A stretch of 39,434 nucleotides of DNA from Saprospiraceae bacterium (GTDB taxonomy: Bacteria; Bacteroidota; Bacteroidia; Chitinophagales; Saprospiraceae), in the NCBI GenBank assembly GCA_013140975.1, contig JABFRV010000033.1, forward strand, positions 1 to 39,434. Reading direction: 5' to 3'. Shown piece by piece: positions 34,760-39,434 of the stretch. The notes beneath the pieces were generated by a model. It did no database searches. It was not told the origin of the DNA and was given only the letters and a program-made list of their open reading frames with translations. How positions within the stretch are numbered: position 1 is the stretch's first letter; each line of letters begins with the position of its first letter. The position numbers and the translations under genes are program-made.

Positions 34760-35974
34760 TTATAATAGGTTTTGCAAATAGACTTCCCTGACGATTCTTT
34801 TACCGTTTCTCAGCAACTTAAGTCTAATTTTCTTTCCAGATTCCTTACAAAGCATGGTCTGAATCCCATGAAGGGTAAGAAAGCTACAAGGAATTCTATT
34901 GACTGAAAGTAACTGATCGCCAATAAGAATCCTCGATTGATCAGCCGGGCTACCCGGAATAATATGAGCAATGTAAAATTGATCAAAATTGACTCCTGAA
35001 CAAATTAGGCTTAAGCCACTTCTATCGTACCTAAAGTTATCAATTTTTTTGTCTCTTTTTAAGTACATTTTCTCTTGACTATAGTCAAAAATGATAGAAT
35101 AATGGTCTAATATCTGATTGCCAATTAAACCTTGCTTGAATCGTGACTCCTTATCTGAATATATTGTGGAAACTTCTTGAAAATTACTTACTACATCATC
35201 ATATCTGGTTTTACAAAAGCTTAGATATTTAGATCGTGTAATATATCCTTCTACAACTCCTCCCAGACCTGAGCCTAATTTTCCGGGTAAGCCCTTTTCC
35301 GGGATCTGTAAGGTTGTTTGTTCGTTTTTATAAATTAATAACGCAAGTCCTGCTCCTGTATCCAAAAGAAAGTTCAAGTTATATACACTATCAGAATTAG
35401 ACAATGAAAGATCAGAAAATACGTAAGGCTTGTTTTTATAAATATTTATTTTACATTCCTGATAATGTGACAACTTTTTATGTGCCGGTTTATTATCATA
35501 TACAATAATCCTATGCTTCTTGTAATCAATTTCAAATACTTTATTTGCAAAAATTTTGGCGCTCAGTATTCCATCAATTCTTTCACCAATGACGGAACTT
35601 AAATGCTGATTAAATTCTTTGAGCACAATAAACTGCACTTTACGTTCCAAAGTATTTTCTAAACTAATACCCATATAATCTGTCAACATTGCAGGAATCT
35701 CTTGAATTAGATCCGATCCTAAAACTTTAATATCCCTTAAATAAACATCCTTAATTAGATCTGTAGCACTTCTATCAAAAAGTAAGTTATGTTCTGCTCC
35801 CGTATCAAAAAGCAATCGCAATGGAATAACTCCTTCTAATTTAACTTCAATTATTATAAAAGATTGTACATACCGAAAAGGTATTTTAGTCGTCTGACTA
35901 TTTGTCTGCATAGATAATAAATAAAGACCAAGCCATAAAATGAACTTGATCAAACTTGTATTTCTATACATCAT
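34760..35974 (-). CDS. Double-DTG retropepsin-like aspartyl protease with PDZ domain
   Basis: 404 residues with a signal peptide ending before Q27 (SMQTNSQTT). Two aspartyl-protease motifs are present in one chain: LLFDTGAEHNLLF with D57-T-G and FLLDTGAGLALLI with D205-T-G, each followed by a retropepsin-like beta domain. A C-terminal PDZ domain (about 325-400; FYIAHIIPGSPADQS... IGDQLLSVN... KIRLKLLRNGK) completes it. The layout recalls the Bacteroidota aspartyl-protease/PDZ family. A single chain with both catalytic Asp could form a pseudo-dimeric, pepsin-like active site, which is inference. Probably third gene of the sucB - membrane protein - protease unit (gaps 18 and 25 nt). Confidence 0.85.
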   Translation of the reverse strand: MMYRNTSLIKFILWLGLYLLSMQTNSQTTKIPFRYVQSFIIIEVKLEGVIPLRLLFDTGAEHNLLFDRSATDLIKDVYLRDIKVLGSDLIQEIPAMLTDYMGISLENTLERKVQFIVLKEFNQHLSSVIGERIDGILSAKIFANKVFEIDYKKHRIIVYDNKPAHKKLSHYQECKINIYKNKPYVFSDLSLSNSDSVYNLNFLLDTGAGLALLIYKNEQTTLQIPEKGLPGKLGSGLGGVVEGYITRSKYLSFCKTRYDDVVSNFQEVSTIYSDKESRFKQGLIGNQILDHYSIIFDYSQEKMYLKRDKKIDNFRYDRSGLSLICSGVNFDQFYIAHIIPGSPADQSRILIGDQLLSVNRIPCSFLTLHGIQTMLCKESGKKIRLKLLRNGKRIVREVYLQNLL

Positions 35975-35999
35975 TTACAATTACCCTTTTACGCCTTTC

Positions 36000-36503
36000 T
36001 TATGTCAATAATTTCTTAGCGCTTAATCGAATTAATAAGACACTTCCTACAATTAAAAATATAATAAAATAAAACGGTAAGCGTGTAAACGCATAAATAT
36101 GGGTTCGATCCAACACCCACATTAATGTGAGTATAACACCAATTATAAGCATCAATCCACTCAACTTATCAAAACCCGGAATGGCATCAAAGCTTACGAA
36201 TCGACTGATAATAAATAAGGTTGCCAACATCGTAAGAATCGGAACAAATCGAATTAATAACTCTGCATTCATAATGCTTCCTCTTTCCCAAAAGAAAAAA
36301 TAAATATTTAATGTAACAGCAAATATTCCAGGAATGCAAGCTGCGTATACCAATACGGAAAAGAAATAGTTCCAAGGTTCTTTATAGCCATAAGGCTCAC
36401 TTATCCATGCCAGGATTAAACTCAAGACAGGAACTCCGGCTAATAGATAAGCACAATACGAAGGATTCTGTTGTACAAAGTCAAATAATTGTTGCAAAGT
36501 CAT
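36000..36503 (-). CDS. Conserved membrane protein, unknown function
   Basis: 167 residues with about five transmembrane helices (about 17-35, 45-70, 80-100, 113-130 and 139-158). The loop WISEPYGYKEPWNYFFS after helix 1 is the most distinctive part; no cofactor or catalytic motif is seen. Starts 18 nt after the sucB-like stop and ends 25 nt before the protease gene. I do not recognise a named family. Confidence 0.78.
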   Translation of the reverse strand: MTLQQLFDFVQQNPSYCAYLLAGVPVLSLILAWISEPYGYKEPWNYFFSVLVYAACIPGIFAVTLNIYFFFWERGSIMNAELLIRFVPILTMLATLFIISRFVSFDAIPGFDKLSGLMLIIGVILTLMWVLDRTHIYAFTRLPFYFIIFLIVGSVLLIRLSAKKLLT

Positions 36504-36521
36504 TTTACACTCATTTATATT

Positions 36522-37625
36522 TTATTCTAATAATAATCGCAAAGGTTCTTCTAACAGTTCTTTAACCTTTACTAAAAAAGTAACAGATGTACTTCCATCA
36601 ATAATGCGATGATCATAACTTAAAGCAAGGTACATCATGGGTCTGATTTCAATTTTACCATCGACAGCAACGGGTCTTTCTTTAATGGCATGCATTCCTA
36701 AGATTGCTGACTGAGGCTCGTTAATAATCGGAGTACTCATCAATGAACCGAATACTCCTCCATTGGTAATAGTAAAAGTCCCTCCTGTCATTTCTTGAAT
36801 ACTTAGCTTGCCAGTTCTTGCTTTTTCAGCAAGGTCCTTCAAAGTAATTTCAATTTCGTGCAACTTAAGATTCTGAACATTTTTAATTGGAGGAACGACA
36901 AGACCATTCGGCGTTGAAATCGCAAATGAAATATCAACATAATTATGATAAATAATTTCTTCTTCATCAATAAAAGCATTGACATCTGGCATTTCAAGTA
37001 AAACTCTTGCACAAGCTTTGGCAAACAAAGACATATACCCGAGCTTGGTTCCATATTTTTCTAAAAACTGATCATTGTATGTTTTGCGAAGGTTTTGAAT
37101 TGCAGTCATATCCAACTCATTAAACGTTGTCAACATTGCAGTTTCATTCTTAGCAGAAACAAGTCTCTTTGAAATCGTGCGTCGCATTCGGGACATTTTC
37201 TCACGTCTATCGCCACGTTTCTCATTGATGATTAATTTCTCTTTGGGAGTTTCGGGTACAGAGACTTTTTTAGGTGGTATTATTGTTACATCAGGTTTAG
37301 CCGTTTCTGTTTTTATGGATTCTTTTACAGGTGCTGGCTTTGCTTCAACTTTTTCCTGTTTTATATTTTCAACTTTATTGCCTGCAGCGGAAGTATTAAT
37401 TTGCGCTACAACAGCGCCAACACTAAGATCCTCTTTTTCTTTTGCTTTTAGTGAAATCTGACCTGCTGCTTCTGATGGTAATTCAAATGTAGCTTTATCA
37501 GATTCAAACTCGCACAAGATCTGATCCAGGCTTACGAAATCACCATTTTTAACCAGCCATTTAGCAAGAGTTACTTCTGTAACAGATTCGCCGATTGTTG
37601 GTACTTTTATATCTATTAGACTCAT
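36522..37625 (-). CDS. sucB: Dihydrolipoamide acyltransferase (E2), 2-oxoglutarate dehydrogenase type, lacking E3-binding domain
   Basis: E2 core of a 2-oxo acid dehydrogenase complex; the opening [20 protein letters not shown] and the ending [11 protein letters not shown] point to the succinyl (2-oxoglutarate) enzyme. From ATG 37625 it has 367 residues. The lipoyl domain is 1-77 with lipoyl K44 in [11 protein letters not shown] low-complexity Lys/Glu/Pro linker (78-135) leads directly to the catalytic domain (from [10 protein letters not shown], about 146), with H339 and D343 as active-site residues. The peripheral-subunit-binding domain normally found between linker and catalytic domain is not recognisable. 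The frame is continuous. A TTG 18 nt upstream is rejected as start because it is part of the promoter box. No sucA or lpd is near. Confidence 0.9.
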   Translation of the reverse strand: MSLIDIKVPTIGESVTEVTLAKWLVKNGDFVSLDQILCEFESDKATFELPSEAAGQISLKAKEKEDLSVGAVVAQINTSAAGNKVENIKQEKVEAKPAPVKESIKTETAKPDVTIIPPKKVSVPETPKEKLIINEKRGDRREKMSRMRRTISKRLVSAKNETAMLTTFNELDMTAIQNLRKTYNDQFLEKYGTKLGYMSLFAKACARVLLEMPDVNAFIDEEEIIYHNYVDISFAISTPNGLVVPPIKNVQNLKLHEIEITLKDLAEKARTGKLSIQEMTGGTFTITNGGVFGSLMSTPIINEPQSAILGMHAIKERPVAVDGKIEIRPMMYLALSYDHRIIDGSTSVTFLVKVKELLEEPLRLLLE

Positions 37626-37640
37626 CTTCTTTATAAATTT

Positions 37641-37668
37641 CAAATATAATTATGGATTCTTCAATCAA
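37641..37668 (-). promoter_or_regulatory. Promoter of the sucB operon
   Basis: TTG (37668-37666), a 17-nt spacer and TATATTTG (37648-37641). The box lies 15 nt before the ATG at 37625, leaving a leader of about 10 nt. Confidence 0.7.
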
Positions 37669-37700
37669 GACTAAAAATAACAGTATATTTTTGGATAAGT

Positions 37701-37732
37701 TTTTGGAATTATAAATATACCCGTTACATTTG
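37701..37732 (+). promoter_or_regulatory. Promoter of the GHMP kinase gene
   Basis: TTTTG (37701-37705), a 19-nt spacer and TACATTTG (37725-37732). It is 12 nt before the ATG at 37745, leaving a very short leader. It is divergent from the sucB promoter about 30 nt away. Confidence 0.7.
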
Positions 37733-37744
37733 TCCAACAACAAA

Positions 37745-38578
37745 ATGTTCAATCTGGAAAAAGCATATTCATCCAAAATTCTCCTTATTGGAGAATATGG
37801 TATTTTATTAGGCGGCAGAGCTTTCAGCATGCCCTATCCTCACTATTGTGCACGCTGGAAATATGGTTCTTCTTTCAATTCAGGACTTGAGCCATTTCTT
37901 GCGTTTATAAAAAATAACAATCAATTAAATTCAATAATCAATTGTAATAGTTTTGATTCAGAACTAAAAAATAATCTTTATTTAAAATCCAACATTCCAC
38001 ATGGATATGGTCTGGGAAGTAGCGGCTCGGTAGTGGCGGCTGTTTATGATCGATACACTATTCAACCGGAAAAGAATCCTGATACTTTGCAAGGTATTTT
38101 CTCCATCATGGAATCATTCTTTCATGGAAAAAGCTCCGGGCTTGATCCACTAATAAGTTATCTCAATAAACCATTGATTTTTTCCAAGGAAGGAACACTA
38201 ATTTCTGAAATGGAATTTAAGTTACGCAATGAATTGTTTTCAATTACACTGGTTGATTCCGGATTCAGAAGAAACACAGAAAACTGCATCAATACTTTTA
38301 ATTCGTTACTTCAAAATACACAATTCAAGGATGGCTTTGAAAAAGAATTGATGTCTTATAACTCATTCGCTCTTGAAGCCTTACTTTCCAATAACCACAA
38401 TCACTTTATAGAAGCCTGGAAACTTATTAGTAAGTCTTCCTTACTATATTTGTCATCTTTTATTCCAGTTTCAATACGAGAGGATTGGGAAAAAGGTTTA
38501 GACTCCGGAAAATATTTTTATAAACTTTGTGGCGCTGGAGGAGGCGGATATTTCTTAAAGTTGGAAGTGATAGAATGA
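37745..38578 (+). CDS. GHMP kinase, mevalonate-kinase-like
   Basis: 277 residues from the ATG at 37745. GHMP-kinase motifs are in order: SSKILLIGEYGILLGG (9-24), the ATP loop IPHGYGLGSSGSVVAA (84-99), HGKSSGLDPLISYLNKP (127-143) with the catalytic Asp, and CGAGGGGYFL near 260. The GEY/GKSSG-DP features and the mevalonate genes at 28936-31255 favour mevalonate kinase; phosphomevalonate kinase or diphosphomevalonate decarboxylase homologues cannot be excluded from motifs alone. A TTG five codons earlier falls in the -7 box, so the shorter start is chosen. The protein is somewhat shorter than typical mevalonate kinases (~300-330). Confidence 0.82.
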   Translation: MFNLEKAYSSKILLIGEYGILLGGRAFSMPYPHYCARWKYGSSFNSGLEPFLAFIKNNNQLNSIINCNSFDSELKNNLYLKSNIPHGYGLGSSGSVVAAVYDRYTIQPEKNPDTLQGIFSIMESFFHGKSSGLDPLISYLNKPLIFSKEGTLISEMEFKLRNELFSITLVDSGFRRNTENCINTFNSLLQNTQFKDGFEKELMSYNSFALEALLSNNHNHFIEAWKLISKSSLLYLSSFIPVSIREDWEKGLDSGKYFYKLCGAGGGGYFLKLEVIE

Positions 38579-38728
38579 AAGTGATTAGCCATCCTAAACT
38601 TTCCAGTCATAATTTAACAATTATTGTAGGGATATGCTCTTGAAAGAAAAGAAGCATTGAATCCCGCGATAAATTTGAAAGCAAGATTTCGGATAGATTA
38701 AATACTGCTTACATTGAAAAATCACTGC

Positions 38729-39277
38729 TCATTTGACAATTCGCTCCATACAGACTGCAGCTATATGATGCACAAAAGGAATATTAGACAATTTAACAAC
38801 ATCAGCTCTTTTTATTTCTTCGCCAAAAATTAAACCTTGATTTTCTTCAGCTTTTAATTCTAATTCTAAGGTGCCCCCTTTAAAGTTATCTTTTATATTC
38901 ATTAATCCATTAAAATCTGTCCAGGGAATTACTATTATTTTACCATGAAAATACTTTATAAATCCAATAGAAGTACCTATATAGATTATCCCGCTTAGGT
39001 AAATATTCCTAATAATCACAATTAAACTTACTACCAGCGTAATTCCAATACCATAAATGATAAATTTAAACATGAAGCTATTAAAAAGCAATAGATCTGA
39101 ACTTTTTAAAATACTAACAAGTAATAAATAAAATAGTACTGCCCCAAAATGCGAAATCAACTTTATAATAATTCCGCCATTCGGATTGTGACCATTATAA
39201 GTAACTGCGAATAATATAGGATCATGCCCTATAAGACGAAGTAACTTGGAAGGGAGGTTGGAGAGGTTTGTTAGCAT
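38729..39277 (-). CDS. Small membrane protein, PH-like C-terminal part, unknown function
   Basis: 182 residues with two transmembrane segments (about 38-58 and 68-95) and a short cytoplasmic beta-rich domain (GIIYIGTSIGFIKYFHGKIIVIPWTDFNG... GGTLELELKAEE) that resembles bacterial PH-like domains. Function unknown. The remaining 157 nt to the window end hold no gene I can support. Confidence 0.6.
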   Translation of the reverse strand: MLTNLSNLPSKLLRLIGHDPILFAVTYNGHNPNGGIIIKLISHFGAVLFYLLLVSILKSSDLLLFNSFMFKFIIYGIGITLVVSLIVIIRNIYLSGIIYIGTSIGFIKYFHGKIIVIPWTDFNGLMNIKDNFKGGTLELELKAEENQGLIFGEEIKRADVVKLSNIPFVHHIAAVCMERIVK

Positions 39278-39434
39278 TATGGTTATAATAAATAGGCTAT
39301 TAAACTATAAAAATTACTAATTTAATCATGGCTAAATTTTTCATTTAAGAAATATAAATTTCCATTAAACCTATAATTGCTTGAAATCCAATTTAATTTA
39401 ATGCTGTGTTCAAGTAATAAATGCAACATTTAAT

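Noticed and set aside
39278-39434. Start of another gene at the window edge
   Set aside because: The remaining 157 nt are AT-rich with stops in all frames and no promoter or start that I could support.

Overview
The window looks like a chromosomal segment of a Bacteroidota bacterium, most likely a Saprospiria/Saprospiraceae-like lineage. The evidence is low GC, promoter boxes of the Bacteroidota type (TTG or TTTG, 17-21 nt, then TAnnTTTG), almost no Shine-Dalgarno signals, type IX secretion (T9SS) sorting domains of types A and B, many signal peptides cleaved just before Gln, and a mevalonate-type isoprenoid pathway. The taxon is inferred from gene content, not from a marker-gene comparison.

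Layout. 1-1110: tRNA-Asp with its terminator, then a small graveyard holding a decayed GIY-YIG endonuclease gene and the tnpA end of an IS66-family element. 1113-7478 (minus): rny behind a long leader, then a tightly overlapped operon gpmI - Ig-like lipoprotein - lptB - two tiny paralogous lipoproteins. 7576-14937: a DUF4783 protein and two large T9SS cargo proteins (FG-GAP/ASPIC and a 1358-residue Ig-repeat protein). 15455-18259: SET-domain protein, unknown lipoprotein, tRNA-Asn, glutaminyl cyclase, tRNA-Gln. 18716-23037: beta-helix T9SS protein, then the glycolytic genes pgk and gapA. 23139-28899: tRNA-Glu, prfC, a repeat-rich spacer, DUF6702 gene divergent from an M1 metallopeptidase, small outer-membrane barrel. 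28936-31255: fni-HMG-CoA reductase operon. 31407-34586: OstA/LptA-like protein and BatE-like protein, convergent with rplU-rpmA. 34760-37625: sucB-like E2, membrane protein and a double-DTG protease with PDZ domain. 37745-38578: mevalonate-kinase-like GHMP kinase. 38729-39277: small membrane protein.

How the genes work together. gpmI, pgk and gapA are lower-glycolysis enzymes. fni, HMG-CoA reductase and the GHMP kinase belong to the mevalonate route. LptB and the OstA-like protein belong to LPS transport. The glutaminyl cyclase fits the many secreted proteins that would begin with Gln after signal-peptide cleavage. I did not find a clear new defence or mobile system. The least expected items are an E2 acyltransferase with no visible E3-binding domain, a promoter whose spacer is a perfect palindrome in front of a long structured leader, a rho-independent-type hairpin with no gene upstream, REP-like paired hairpins after prfC, and the double-DTG/PDZ protein. 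Several CDS starts are moved inward here because the TTTG of the promoter supplies a false in-frame TTG (or GTG just after it) start codon.
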